IMG/VR virus record: IMGVR_UViG_3300047586_000066
Span: 38,599-102,598 of that record
DNA length: 64,000 nucleotides
Reading direction: 5' to 3' (one strand)
Origin: a virus
This document shows positions 21,379 through 29,849 of this stretch, piece by piece. The notes under the pieces were generated by a model, which saw nothing but the letters and a program-made list of their open reading frames with translations, was not told the DNA's origin and ran no database searches. How positions within the stretch are numbered: the stretch's first letter is position 1; the number at the start of each line of letters is the position of its first letter. Both the position numbers and the translations under genes were made by a program.

Positions 21379-23577
21379 TTATGAAATAATCTCTGCAATT
21401 CCGTTGTTCAAATTGATTCGTGAATCCGCAAGATCCTGGACTCGGGTTTGATGCGCGATGAAGAACACCTTCAGGAAGTGGCCTATCTCTCTGGCCCGGC
21501 GCAGCATTTGAATATACTTCGGAGCCGCAATGTCATCCAGAGCGCCAGATACTTCGTCGCGCCACAGGCTCTCCCAGGCTATGCCGTTTTTGGATTTGTT
21601 AAAGATTGCGACTGCGAGACCGAGTGCTTCCGAGACAACCACCTTCTCGCCGCCGCTCAACTCAGACACGCTGCCCTCGCGCCCGCGCTCAGTGTCCATA
21701 ACAACGGCGTCGAACTCGTCCTTGTAGCCCGATCCGTCAGCCAAGAGCTTCTGGGTGATCAACTTCAAACTGAACCTGGCGCCGTAGCAGGCGAACAGCA
21801 ATTCATTGGCATAGGCGCTGACCGTGGGACCGGCCGCGTCGATCTCCAGACTTTGAATTCCATTAGGCCCGAACGCAGTTTCGAGTAATGCCCATTGGCG
21901 CCGATCGGTTTCCTTGTTTCGGATCTCTACCAGGAGTCCGGCAAGCTCCTGTTGGGCTTCATCCGCCTGCTTGTAGAGAAGCTCAGCCTGATGGATATTA
22001 TTGAATAGGTTTTCCCGCTGAGTCTTAGTGATCACCAGGTCTCTTTGGGCATTGGAAAGATGCATGACAGCGATCTCGCGCTTGCTGTCTGAATCCTTCG
22101 CGGTCGCCCATTCGGATTCAGCGTCGGTTAAGGATGCGGTCGTACCGATGATGCTTTCGTCAATCGCCTTGATCTGGTTTGCCAGCTCAGCGACCAGAGC
22201 TTCCGCGTATGCGACTCGAGCTCCCCGCGCAGCTATCGGCTCTAGACTTTTACTCTGGAACTCTGCCGTCGATATTGTGGACTCGATGGATTGCATTTGA
22301 GCGTCAAGATTAGCGATGAGTCCTTTGTTCGGCGCAATAAGAGCTTTCTGGTCATCTTGGATTCGGAGCATGGCCTGCTTGTGGTTCAGGATGTCCACTT
22401 CATAGGCTTCCATCTTCTCCTTTTCCTCAACGGCTCTCAGGAGGAACTGGCATTTTGCAAAATCGCCTTCGCCCTTGCAGGGAACCTCTTCCATGAGTGC
22501 GGCAGCTTGCTCAGCGTCAACCTTCAGCTTCTCAGCCGCTTTCATCGCACCCTGTTCTTTAAGCCAGTTCAGCCGCATTTCGGAAACACTCGTATCATAT
22601 CTTTCCTTCTGGCTGGCCGCTTCACGCCGCTGCCCTGTCAACTGGCTCAGAAGTTTGCGCTGCTTCTCGATCTCTCCGCGAAGAATTATGATCTGTTCGC
22701 TGGCATGTTTGATCTTCGGGGCTTCCTCCAAGAGTTTCTGATTGAGCATCTTTCTCGTCGCCAGATCTGTCGTTTGTTTTGTGGCGTAATCCAGCTTTTT
22801 CCGTAGCTCATTTAACCGCTTGACGATCTCCTCGACCATAGAGGCTTTTGCTTTCAGGACCCCGACCTCTTCCTTGAGCTTGTCCATGCGGGCCTCCTGT
22901 TCGAAGATGGAAGCCGAGAACTCTTCGTTTTTCTTTCTCATTGCATCGAGGTCCGGAAGAACCTGCTTTGCTACAGCATCAAGCTGCTGTTCCTTGAATC
23001 TCATTTGTTCGAGAGCATTGTCTGTAGTGAAAACTCCAGCTCCCGCCAGCTTGGAAATCTGTCCGAGCTTCTCCAGGTTAAGCATGCCGAGGAACAGCCG
23101 CTTACGTTCGATCTTCTCCAGGTCCAGGAAGTTTCCCTGCTTGGTCTGAGCCGCAAATGAGCTGGCAAGGACCATAGCCGAATCGCCGAACAGCTTCTCT
23201 ATGACCTTATCGAAATCCTTGTTCTTGCCCGTGATCCCTTTGTATGGCTGAGGCTCCCCATCAAAAGTAAATCCGTACAGGAACGACTCCATCTCCTTTT
23301 GAACTGCATCGATGTTGAGCAGAGTCCGGTACTGCTCCCCGTGCCAATCGAAATCGAATTCGATTTTTGCATCCTTCCCGTGGCATGAGGCATAGATCCC
23401 AGCCGGCCGCGAGGGGAACGTCCGATAGAGCGATGCAAACACCGACTCGATAAGGGATGTCTTTCCCTGGCCATTGAGTCCGGTGACTGCAATGAGATCA
23501 CCGGGAATCTTGTCGAAATCGACTTCAACGTCCTTAAGGACAGTGACGCCCCTAACCTTCAGTTTCTTCGGTATCAT
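21379..23577 (-). CDS. SbcC/Rad50-like recombination ATPase
   Basis: 732 aa. Walker A is GLNGQGKTS (33-41) with a conserved N-terminal domain (LKVRGVTVLKDVEVDF). Long coiled coils span about 190-590, with a Cys pair at the apex (VPCKGEGDFAKC) as zinc hook. The ABC signature is SELSGGEKVVVSEA near 637 and Walker B is near 670-680 (WRDEVSGALDD). With the SbcD-like nuclease it forms a complex that processes DNA ends, like T4 gp46/gp47 or T5 D13/D12. An overlap with the next gene upstream supports co-expression. Confidence 0.9.
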   Translation of the reverse strand: MIPKKLKVRGVTVLKDVEVDFDKIPGDLIAVTGLNGQGKTSLIESVFASLYRTFPSRPAGIYASCHGKDAKIEFDFDWHGEQYRTLLNIDAVQKEMESFLYGFTFDGEPQPYKGITGKNKDFDKVIEKLFGDSAMVLASSFAAQTKQGNFLDLEKIERKRLFLGMLNLEKLGQISKLAGAGVFTTDNALEQMRFKEQQLDAVAKQVLPDLDAMRKKNEEFSASIFEQEARMDKLKEEVGVLKAKASMVEEIVKRLNELRKKLDYATKQTTDLATRKMLNQKLLEEAPKIKHASEQIIILRGEIEKQRKLLSQLTGQRREAASQKERYDTSVSEMRLNWLKEQGAMKAAEKLKVDAEQAAALMEEVPCKGEGDFAKCQFLLRAVEEKEKMEAYEVDILNHKQAMLRIQDDQKALIAPNKGLIANLDAQMQSIESTISTAEFQSKSLEPIAARGARVAYAEALVAELANQIKAIDESIIGTTASLTDAESEWATAKDSDSKREIAVMHLSNAQRDLVITKTQRENLFNNIHQAELLYKQADEAQQELAGLLVEIRNKETDRRQWALLETAFGPNGIQSLEIDAAGPTVSAYANELLFACYGARFSLKLITQKLLADGSGYKDEFDAVVMDTERGREGSVSELSGGEKVVVSEALGLAVAIFNKSKNGIAWESLWRDEVSGALDDIAAPKYIQMLRRAREIGHFLKVFFIAHQTRVQDLADSRINLNNGIAEIIS

Positions 23578-24241
23578 TCGTGCTCTCCATCGGAAGTTCC
23601 GGGTTGCTGTTTTCAGGTATCACTCGCACGATTCGAACGCGATCACCCAGACTCTTAGCTAGGTTTTTGGCCTTCTCCGGCAGCTCATCTTCTTTGTCGG
23701 TGTCGACGACCAACTCAACGCGCTTCGGCCGGAACGATGTGAAGATTCCAGGGACGAATCCTGGCTTAGCTTCCAGGTTTTCAGCCGCGAGAGTATGAAT
23801 AGCTTTCTTATGAGCCAAGTAGACAACAGTCAGACCCACTTCGAAGCCGTGAGGTATGGAAGAAATGCGCTTCGAGATCCCCCTTTCCCGAGCTTCTTTC
23901 ATAAAATCCGCGGTTGAGTAGAACTTCTCTCCCACCCATAGAAGCCCCTGCCTGCCTTCCACTGGGTTACAGACATCACAGGTAAGGCAGCTATGTCCCG
24001 GGGCCGCTTGGGTACAAAGCGGCCAGTTCGCCGGAGCCATAATTATGCTGGGCTCAATCCAGGTGAAGCCACGGGAAAACTTAATCCCCTGGCTGCATGT
24101 CGGACAGCATGCCAGCGGGAATGGTAATCGTTCGCACGATTCGAAGATCCCCTCTCCTATAAAGTAGATTCCAACACCATCTGGTCCTGAATGGCGGAAG
24201 CCGCAACCCCGCGCTTTCTCTCTTACAGTTTCGATCTCCAT
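23552..24241 (-). CDS. Conserved phage protein, Cys-rich, 229 aa
   Basis: Starts REKARGCGFRHSGPDGVGIYF and has CCPTCSQGIKFSRGFTW, CLTCDVC, GLLWVGEKFYSTADFMKEARERGISKRI. This order (CGxR, CPxCGxGIKxSRGxxW, GLLWxGEKFY) occurs in a widespread phage protein family of unknown function. Zinc binding is likely from five or more paired Cys. It sits between the SbcC- and SbcD-like genes, overlapping both, so it may be a third subunit or regulator of that complex (inference). Confidence 0.6.
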   Translation of the reverse strand: MEIETVREKARGCGFRHSGPDGVGIYFIGEGIFESCERLPFPLACCPTCSQGIKFSRGFTWIEPSIIMAPANWPLCTQAAPGHSCLTCDVCNPVEGRQGLLWVGEKFYSTADFMKEARERGISKRISSIPHGFEVGLTVVYLAHKKAIHTLAAENLEAKPGFVPGIFTSFRPKRVELVVDTDKEDELPEKAKNLAKSLGDRVRIVRVIPENSNPELPMESTNDTEETEG

Positions 24242-25380
24242 TGATCCTCCAGTTGTCTCAGTTTCTCTTTCATCCCAGCCTGGTCTTCTTCACTGGGATA
24301 ATTGTTGGTTGCTTTCCAGTAGGCTTCGAGCTTTTGCTCCAGCGTATCCGCCTTCGCAATATCGGCAGCTCGAACCGCTTCTTTTGGCTGTACCTGCGGC
24401 TCGACTTTCGCCTCGAGGGCCCCCAGCTCCATGAGCACTCGCTCGAGTTCGGCTTTGGCGAACCCTATATCATCTCCCTCATCGACTTTCAGGAGGACTC
24501 GGACCCGAGCGCCTTTGATCCTGGCTGGCTCGTAGATTCCTGTTTCAATGAATTCTCCTTTTTTCCAGACGTATTCCATCGAGTATCGATCAACGACATC
24601 CAGCTTGATCCATTCGATGGTACCGGCGTCGGTGTCGAGAACGGAGCAATACTTCTCCGGGTGCTCTCCATAATCGAGCGCAGCAGGGGAACCGTTGTAG
24701 AAATAGGGCCCACATAAATCAGGAAACTGCTGCCTCAGATGAATATGTCCGAAGATGCCAGCGAAGAAGCCAGCTTCCATCAGGTCATACTGCCCGAACT
24801 TCACGCCCTCACCCTTGAATGGCTGGTGATTCTCCAGCGTAGCGCCGTCGATTACAAGATGGCTGACGAGAATGTGTTTGTCGCTTTCCTCGGCACCTGG
24901 TTTTAGCTTTGCCAAGTAGATCGATTGCAACAAGTAATCCATCGCCAGTTTCGAGACTGCCTTGTCGCCATCTTCCTTTGACATTCCTGGATGAGCGGAA
25001 ATCCATGACGACTTTGTGAACCAAGGCAAAATGTGGAGAACGCAATCAGGCCCGAACAGACCAGGGTAGAAGATATGCGGCGATGAAAATACCTTAATCG
25101 GATACTTCGATTTGATTTCTCCAAAGATGTCCAGATCGCCGGGCTCATCGTGGTTTCCGTAACAGATGACAACGGGCGCAACCTCCGCCATGTCGTGCAC
25201 TAGTGCACGGAGGAGATTGCGCCCTTCGGGTGTTGATTTGCGATCGAACAGATCGCCGGGGAGAGCGATCAGGTTTACTTTCCTGACCGCGAAGTGCTGG
25301 ATGATTTGTCGCACAGAAATAGTTATGTCGGCGTCCAGACCGCAGTCCAGATGCCAATCGCCGGATGAGCCTATTAACAA
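24223..25380 (-). CDS. SbcD/Mre11-like exonuclease
   Basis: 385 aa metallophosphoesterase. Motifs are GDWHLD (7-12), GDLFDR, CYGNHDE, SHLVIDGA and FGHIHLR, the five metal-ligand motifs of Mre11/SbcD/T4 gp47. The C-terminal part has a helical capping region and a basic end. It acts with the SbcC-like ATPase on DNA ends. GTGCAC dyad copy 4 lies inside the coding region (25195-25208). GGAGACTCC upstream includes a weak ribosome binding site. Confidence 0.9.
   Translation of the reverse strand: MLIGSSGDWHLDCGLDADITISVRQIIQHFAVRKVNLIALPGDLFDRKSTPEGRNLLRALVHDMAEVAPVVICYGNHDEPGDLDIFGEIKSKYPIKVFSSPHIFYPGLFGPDCVLHILPWFTKSSWISAHPGMSKEDGDKAVSKLAMDYLLQSIYLAKLKPGAEESDKHILVSHLVIDGATLENHQPFKGEGVKFGQYDLMEAGFFAGIFGHIHLRQQFPDLCGPYFYNGSPAALDYGEHPEKYCSVLDTDAGTIEWIKLDVVDRYSMEYVWKKGEFIETGIYEPARIKGARVRVLLKVDEGDDIGFAKAELERVLMELGALEAKVEPQVQPKEAVRAADIAKADTLEQKLEAYWKATNNYPSEEDQAGMKEKLRQLEDQWRSKL
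25195..25208. repeat. GTGCAC dyad, copy 4, inside the SbcD-like gene
   Basis: GTGCAC-TA-GTGCAC with the same spacer as the palindrome at 4517. It lies inside an otherwise ordinary coding region, about 172 nt from the start codon. It therefore cannot serve as a leader for that gene, which favours a DNA-level role. Confidence 0.65.
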
Positions 25381-25395
25381 GAGGGAGTCTCCTTT

Positions 25396-25608
25396 CTAAT
25401 TTTCATTGTACCTATAGTTCCAGTTTTTCAGAGCACGTTTGCGAGTCGATCCGCATACTGAGGGAGTGACAAGGCAAATCTCACTCTCACAAGAAACCAT
25501 TCGTTTTAATGGTCCGCCTCCATGCCACGGCTGGATGACAGGCTGTGAGCCGCAGAATGGACACGGCTTAGCCTCACAGGTACTCAAAACCTTCATATTA
25601 GATTGCAT
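25396..25608 (-). CDS. Lar-like protein (restriction alleviation family)
   Basis: 70 aa with [15 protein letters not shown], then [14 protein letters not shown], an R-rich turn and NWNYRYN. This is the Lar pattern: KPCPFCG, C-x-C, T or R-x-A-L-x-x-WN-x-R. Rac-prophage Lar reduces EcoKI restriction; small zinc relatives are widespread in phages, and the role of most is unproved. It sits between the recombination nucleases and the annealing-like gene and starts on TAATG at the preceding stop. Confidence 0.65.
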   Translation of the reverse strand: MQSNMKVLSTCEAKPCPFCGSQPVIQPWHGGGPLKRMVSCESEICLVTPSVCGSTRKRALKNWNYRYNEN

Positions 25609-26684
25609 TATAGGATGTCCTTTTTCTGAAGATCCGGCAGCGCCGACAGAGCTTTCTCGATCTCGGTAAGGTCGGAATCGTTAAGCCCTGTGAGCGGCGG
25701 TTTCGTCGGACTCAGTATCTCTCTTGTGGTTCCCTTCTTTGCAAGATAGAGAACTTCGATGCTTTTGACCAGGGCTTCTCTCTCTGCCCAATACTTCTTC
25801 TGTTCTATTTCGTCCGGATCTTCATATTCCCCTGTTACCGGATCTACAACACCGGGAAGATCGACGGGCCCCGAGACTGGCGGCAGAGCGGCCGGAGGCT
25901 CGGTGATCGATTCCGTGAGGCGTCTCATCGACTCTGCCTCGACCTGCATCAGTCCGAAGAGTTCCTTCTCGATGCCCATCTGCTTCGCGGCCATGATGGT
26001 ATCGAGTTTCTTTTTAATCTCCGGATCGATCTTGTCGATGTTGAACTGCATCTTGAGAACGATGAACGGCTTCTCGAGGTCGGCGATCGTGTAAGAGGAC
26101 TGGATCCCCAAGAGCGACCGGAGAACTCTCAGCTTGCATTTGGTGATAGTGAGCTGCTCGATGTTCTGTCGGACTTTCGGGAGTTCCTTTTCCGTCTTCG
26201 CCAATGCTTGCGGACTTCCGTCTCTCAGGTCATATCCAAAGCCATCGCTGGCGCTTCGGATCTGGCCATCGATATCACGGATGTACCCCGTTGCCTGATA
26301 GCGGCAGACGTACATATCCTTGCCGTCATCAGTTCGGCGTACCGTAGAAACTCCTGTGCGCGGATCTTCCCATGTAACGCCGGCAAGCTGCTCAAGCCTC
26401 CAGAGCCCGATCTTGGTCAGAGCGAGTCTCGGGGTTCCTTGGATGTTGTAGACCTCCTGATCGGGATAAATGGTGTATCCCTTGGCATCCTTCTCGGAGC
26501 GCGTGGAGATCTTGTATTGATGGAAGTAAACGTCCCAGCCGTTTGGGATCATTGGGACATTGGACCTGGCGAATGGCGTCAGAATGTGGGCTTTGTCTCT
26601 GACCTCTACCAGGAATTTTTGAACTATTGCTAAATCGTGGGCAACTACTGTGCGGAGCGCAATGGCTTGACTGTTGTCAGGCAT
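25608..26684 (-). CDS. Candidate single-strand annealing/recombination protein
   Basis: 358 aa from the ATG at 26684, with GGAGGGTTGC upstream. The middle has [20 protein letters not shown], a segment like the LTKxGLxxLAxxAGI part of several phage annealing-type and DNA-binding proteins, followed by [17 protein letters not shown] and FGYDLRDG. A Pro-rich acidic linker and a Lys-rich helical end follow. No unambiguous RecT, Beta or Erf signature is visible. First gene behind the operon promoter and in a recombination block, which supports a role in recombination. Confidence 0.45.
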   Translation of the reverse strand: MPDNSQAIALRTVVAHDLAIVQKFLVEVRDKAHILTPFARSNVPMIPNGWDVYFHQYKISTRSEKDAKGYTIYPDQEVYNIQGTPRLALTKIGLWRLEQLAGVTWEDPRTGVSTVRRTDDGKDMYVCRYQATGYIRDIDGQIRSASDGFGYDLRDGSPQALAKTEKELPKVRQNIEQLTITKCKLRVLRSLLGIQSSYTIADLEKPFIVLKMQFNIDKIDPEIKKKLDTIMAAKQMGIEKELFGLMQVEAESMRRLTESITEPPAALPPVSGPVDLPGVVDPVTGEYEDPDEIEQKKYWAEREALVKSIEVLYLAKKGTTREILSPTKPPLTGLNDSDLTEIEKALSALPDLQKKDIL

Positions 26685-26754
26685 GCAACCCTCCAATGAA
26701 CGAAAACGTTAGGTACTTCCGTAAGTGACAGAGGGTCTCTTACTAGATGATTTT

Positions 26755-26783
26755 ACTCTACAATCGAAGGAAATTGTTGTCAA
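26755..26783 (-). promoter_or_regulatory. Promoter for the leftward replication operon
   Basis: On the minus strand TTGACA (26783-26778), a 17-bp spacer and TAGAGT (26760-26755), a consensus -35 and 4/6 -10. The start would fall near 26748, giving a leader of about 64 nt to the first gene. It drives recombination and replication genes down to about 12.5-15 kb. This is probably an early promoter. Confidence 0.75.
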
Positions 26784-26788
26784 GAGAA

Positions 26789-26831
26789 AATATTCTGCCG
26801 CACCAGATTTTCCCCAATGCGGCAAAATATT
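26789..26831 (-). terminator. Terminator-like inverted repeat
   Basis: Arms AATATT-x-TGCCGCA (26789-26802) and TGCGGCA-x-AATATT (26818-26831) pair over 14 positions with one mismatch and a 15-nt loop. On the minus strand it follows the late-region stop codon and ends ATTTTCT. It would separate the late transcript from the promoter at 26755-26783. The AT arms make it almost symmetrical. Confidence 0.6.
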
Positions 26832-26832
26832 G

Positions 26833-27138
26833 CTAAGGCAGAACCTTTAAGAGAACGCTTTTGATCTTGGAGAGCTTCGTTACCTTCGCGTGGGCGTCGG
26901 TCGAGTCACCCTTTGCTCCAACGACGTTTGTAATCGAGGTTACCGATCCCGAGACAGTTGCAAATCGGCCGCTGAATTCAACGGTGTCCAGCGCGAAGAT
27001 AAGGACCCTGGTTTTCCCATTCACCTGATTCGTTGAGAGGCTCTTGTGAACAGACGGATCGATCTGAACAGAAACCCCAGGATCGATATCAAATTGCAAG
27101 GTCGATACCGGAGGGCTGACGTACAGGAATGTAGCCAT
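26833..27138 (-). CDS. Hypothetical protein, 101 aa
   Basis: The ATG at 27138 follows GGGGGTACTC; an earlier ATG at 27153 lacks a ribosome binding site. The product is beta-rich with a small hydrophobic N-terminus (FLYVSPP) and a basic C-terminus (SKIKSVLLKVLP). No motif recognised. Last gene of the late region, after Fn3 and dockerin genes, so it may be exported or a virion component. Confidence 0.5.
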   Translation of the reverse strand: MATFLYVSPPVSTLQFDIDPGVSVQIDPSVHKSLSTNQVNGKTRVLIFALDTVEFSGRFATVSGSVTSITNVVGAKGDSTDAHAKVTKLSKIKSVLLKVLP

Positions 27139-27160
27139 GAGTACCCCCGCCATCAAAAGG

Positions 27161-27439
27161 TTAAGCAATGGTGATGCTGATCGACACATTGATGACCTTC
27201 CCGCAGACTGGAGGCGTGGAGGCTGGATCCGACACCGGCCCTGGACCCCAGATATTAGACGCCTGGACCGTGTAAGCATGGACTCCGGGCGTGACATTCG
27301 GAATGGAAGCGGACTCGCTTGTGGCCCCCGCGGTCGGGTTGACGGTCGCAGCAAGAACGCCATCCTGGAAGACGTCGTACTTGGTGACTTGTTCATCGGC
27401 CGGTGCGGCCGGGAAGGTGACATTTACGGTTGCTGACAT
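27161..27439 (-). CDS. Single fibronectin type III (Fn3)-like domain protein
   Basis: 92 aa with the Fn3 strand order: VTKYDVFQDG, ATVNPTAG, IPNVTPGVHAYTVQASN (G strand motif) and VSDPAST. It lacks a signal peptide and contains only one domain, with a C-terminal strand rich in Ile/Ser. Fn3 domains in phages often sit on virions and bind sugar or protein surfaces. Next to another Fn3 gene with a signal peptide. Confidence 0.65.
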   Translation of the reverse strand: MSATVNVTFPAAPADEQVTKYDVFQDGVLAATVNPTAGATSESASIPNVTPGVHAYTVQASNIWGPGPVSDPASTPPVCGKVINVSISITIA

Positions 27440-27448
27440 GTGAAACTC

Positions 27449-27922
27449 CTACGGACATTGTGCGATTCCCAGAATCACGTTTGCTTCAAGCTGCAAATCC
27501 AGAACATCGGTCCTGGAGTCGTTATTCAGGTCCCCATTGGTGATAGGCTTGATCCCGAGAATCGCGTTGGCGAGGGCCTGAAGGTCAAGAACGTTTACGG
27601 ATCCATCTCCGTTAATATCGCATTTGGACCCATAGCCGATGATTTGAGAAACTTCATTGGAGAAATCGCTTTCATTCCCGGCGACATCGAAGGCTGTCAC
27701 GGCAAAATAATAGGTGTTCGGCCCCAATCCCATAACGGTATAGGTCGTTTGATTTCCGATTGTGATCGGAGAGCCGTAGGTCCTGCTTGCATTGCCAACG
27801 TAGACTTTGTAACCCGCAATATTCGGAGAGATGCTCGGATCCCAGGCGAGGCTGACATCAGCGGGGAAAAGATTAACTGCCGCAACGAGCCAGACCAAGA
27901 GTAAAAATCCTCTTGAGCGCAC
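27449..27922 (-). CDS. Exported Fn3-dockerin protein
   Basis: 157 aa from GTG at 27922, behind GGGAGGG. Residues 1-26 are a signal peptide (MRSRGFLLLVWLVAAVNLF, then ADVSLA). Residues 27-95 form an Fn3 domain (AGYKVYVGNASRTYG, TYTVMGLGPNTYYFAVTAFD). Residues 98-157 form a type I dockerin: two calcium-binding repeats, CDINGDGSVNVLDLQALANA and DLNNDSRTDVLDLQLEANV, each with Asp/Asn at loop positions 1, 3, 5, 12, and paired Cys. Dockerins dock onto cohesins in cellulosomes and on cell surfaces. A phage-encoded dockerin with export signal is unusual. It overlaps the upstream spanin-like gene by 50 nt. Confidence 0.75.
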   Translation of the reverse strand: MRSRGFLLLVWLVAAVNLFPADVSLAWDPSISPNIAGYKVYVGNASRTYGSPITIGNQTTYTVMGLGPNTYYFAVTAFDVAGNESDFSNEVSQIIGYGSKCDINGDGSVNVLDLQALANAILGIKPITNGDLNNDSRTDVLDLQLEANVILGIAQCP

Positions 27923-28274
27923 AGCCGATCCCTCCCTTTTTCGCCTTTGCTGCATTATAAAGGCTCAGGTACAAATCTGCCTTTTCTTTTTCCATGTCCC
28001 GCTCTTTTTCTGCCAGAGCGGTTGCTTGCTTTTCGAGATCTAAAGATCTCTGCCAGTTGTCATGCTCCTTCTGGGAGAGGTCCGTTTCTCTTTGGATGAA
28101 TTGATCATAGGCAAGGATCTGGCTGCGAGACGATTGGAGTTCATAGAGTTGGTTGAGGACCTGCCTCTTGTCCCCTTCAGTGAGCGGGGGAGGGGCTGGA
28201 TTTGGCGAGCTCGTTTGAGAGATCGCGGATTGCCCCATCGAGCATAGAAGCAGGGATAGAATTAACTTGAACAC
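27873..28274 (-). CDS. Signal-peptide coiled-coil protein, candidate outer spanin
   Basis: 133 aa from GTG at 28274, behind AGGAGGG. The N-terminus is a signal peptide (FKLILSLLLCSMGQSAIS), followed by a Pro-rich stretch (SSPNPAPPP) and a long charged coiled coil (about 33-115). The signal, Pro-rich linker and its start nested inside the 3' part of the preceding membrane-coiled-coil gene match Rz/Rz1-type spanin pairs. Rz1 proteins are usually lipoproteins of 60-70 aa; this one is longer and lacks a clear lipobox, so the role is tentative. Confidence 0.45.
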   Translation of the reverse strand: MFKLILSLLLCSMGQSAISQTSSPNPAPPPLTEGDKRQVLNQLYELQSSRSQILAYDQFIQRETDLSQKEHDNWQRSLDLEKQATALAEKERDMEKEKADLYLSLYNAAKAKKGGIGCALKRIFTLGLARCGS

Positions 28275-28632
28275 GACGGCCCTCCTGAGTTGTTCGAGCC
28301 TGAGTGAGACTTGTCGCCAGCCTGGCGACAATGTTCTCTCTGGATTTTGCAAGCTGGTCACTCGCTACCTTGGCCGCGTCGATCTGCTTCTGAAGATCAA
28401 CCTTATCGGCTTTGAGCGTATCTGTCTCCAGCTTCCATTTCGCTTCTTCCTGTTTTAATACCTGGTCAGTAGTCTGAGTCCGTGTCTCGGCCGCGATCCT
28501 GTTATCATGGCCATTGAGCCAGAAGACTTTGAAGCCCCATAGGACCAGCGCGACAATGCCAACGTATTCGATGATCTTCTGAAAGGGACCCGGAATGAGT
28601 CCCCATTTTCCGGCAATCCAAGCAAACCACAT
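28177..28632 (-). CDS. Membrane-anchored coiled-coil protein, candidate inner spanin (Rz-like)
   Basis: 151 aa. One membrane span (about 23-42: IEYVGIVALVLWGFKVFWL) near the N-terminus, then a coiled coil (50-140) with heptad-like Lys/Glu/Leu, ending LDGAIRDLSNEL. Inner spanins such as lambda Rz have this plan, spanning the periplasm to fuse membranes in lysis. Its 3' end overlaps the candidate outer spanin by 98 nt. GAGGAACC lies before the ATG. Confidence 0.5.
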   Translation of the reverse strand: MWFAWIAGKWGLIPGPFQKIIEYVGIVALVLWGFKVFWLNGHDNRIAAETRTQTTDQVLKQEEAKWKLETDTLKADKVDLQKQIDAAKVASDQLAKSRENIVARLATSLTQARTTQEGRRVQVNSIPASMLDGAIRDLSNELAKSSPSPAH

Positions 28633-28659
28633 GGTTCCTCCGTTAGATGATAAGCCAGA

Positions 28660-29061
28660 TCATGACTTGTCGCCTCCGGTCCCAAGTACATTTCCCTGAT
28701 TCGCAAAGGGAATTTTACTACAAAGCCACTTTGCCAGGGCCGGAACAGTCATTTCGGCCAATGCTCCCATCAAGAAAGCGAAGGGCGGCGCCGTGGGCAT
28801 GTCGAGCAAAACTCCGCCAAATATCCACTGGGTTCCTACCTTGTCGATGAAGGCAGCCCCGATCGCCCAGACGATCCCTATCGTGACAGCCCAGGACATC
28901 TGCGATCCCACCGTAACCAATTCGAACCAATTCTTGGAGGCTGTCCAAAAAGGAATACCCGTTCCCTTGGACTGATAGCAGAACCGTTGCCACTTCCAGA
29001 CCAACGTCATCAAAGCGCCGATCAGATACCATATCCATTGAACGTGATTAGAGAAATTCAT
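28660..29061 (-). CDS. Multi-span membrane protein, holin candidate
   Basis: 133 aa from the ATG at 29061 (ATGAGGAAAATATG; the GAGG is the ribosome binding site). Hydrophobic segments are near 8-24 (WIWYLIGALMTLVW), 58-75 (WAVTIGIVWAIGAAFI) and 84-118. Three spans and position between a DUF5675-type lysis gene and the spanin-like pair suit a holin, but no holin family motif is recognised. Confidence 0.45.
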   Translation of the reverse strand: MNFSNHVQWIWYLIGALMTLVWKWQRFCYQSKGTGIPFWTASKNWFELVTVGSQMSWAVTIGIVWAIGAAFIDKVGTQWIFGGVLLDMPTAPPFAFLMGALAEMTVPALAKWLCSKIPFANQGNVLGTGGDKS

Positions 29062-29068
29062 ATTTTCC

Positions 29069-29473
29069 TCATCCATGGGTGACAGTGATCCAGCACTCCT
29101 CGCCGGCATTCAGCGCAGCCTGGAGCTGGTCAAAGAACGGATGGAAAGCAGTCTCGCAATCCCAAATCCTGTCGACGCCTTTATCATGCCCGAGAAGGAT
29201 ACAGCCTTCCGTGTTCTGGTCGGTATTTCCTTTGTGTATCCGGACTCCGATAAAATTCTGGACATTAAGGATATGCGGCATCAGGCGTTTGAACCTGGTC
29301 GACATGTCGATAATGACCTGGTAGCGCCCTTCCGCGATTGCCGTGGCGCCGGGAACCTTCGGCCCTGTTCTCACGCAGTCTTCGAGCGTGTAAGAATGGA
29401 ATTCTCCGTTAATCAGGAAATCACCGATAGTGCTTTTCCCGGTGAGCACTTTTCGGAGGACTGTGAGTTCCAT
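29069..29473 (-). CDS. DUF5675-family protein, lysis block
   Basis: 134 aa. Pattern SYTLEDCVRTG...KVPGATAIAEGRYQVIIDMSTRF...MPHILNVQNFIGVRIHKGNTDQNTEGCILLG is diagnostic of DUF5675: TLED...R, G-TAIPxGxYxV, GIRIHxGN and TEGCIxxG. The latter His and Cys resemble an YkuD-like or amidase-like active site, so a peptidoglycan enzyme is possible but unproved. ATG at 29473 follows GAGGGG. Gene neighbours (holin-like, coiled-coil) support a lysis role. Confidence 0.65.
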   Translation of the reverse strand: MELTVLRKVLTGKSTIGDFLINGEFHSYTLEDCVRTGPKVPGATAIAEGRYQVIIDMSTRFKRLMPHILNVQNFIGVRIHKGNTDQNTEGCILLGHDKGVDRIWDCETAFHPFFDQLQAALNAGEECWITVTHG

Positions 29474-29769
29474 CATTCCCCTCGTTTCGCTACGGTTCCC
29501 AGACAAGTTGCAATCTCATCCACCCGTTCCCGAATGTATTTGAGATCCTCTTTTAAGATAGCCTGAGCTGTCTCGAGCGCGGAGATCCTCTCCCCTCTTA
29601 CGGACAAGCGTAACGACTCCTGCTGACAATTTGACTGGATTGAGGCCAGGACTGCGGCATGAGTTGTTTCGACCTTTGAAATATCGCCTGCCAACTTACG
29701 CATGTAGGCGCCTCCGATCAAAATCACCAGAGACAACAGGCCGCTGAGTATCCACATAAGTACCTGCAT
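29473..29769 (-). CDS. Small membrane protein with coiled coil (XhlA-like)
   Basis: 98 aa. Residues 3-26 form a membrane span (VLMWILSGLLSLVILIGGAY), followed by an acidic coiled-coil tail with two Cys. XhlA-like hemolysin and holin-accessory proteins have this plan. ATG at 29769 follows AAGGAGAAACC; an upstream in-frame ATG encloses that ribosome binding site. Stop and next start share one base. Confidence 0.5.
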   Translation of the reverse strand: MQVLMWILSGLLSLVILIGGAYMRKLAGDISKVETTHAAVLASIQSNCQQESLRLSVRGERISALETAQAILKEDLKYIRERVDEIATCLGTVAKRGE

Positions 29770-29849
29770 GGTTTCTCCTTGCATTCGTAACCTCTCGAAA
29801 ACAGGAACCTGCCCGCATGTTAGCAGTCTGATGTCAATATCAACTTCGT

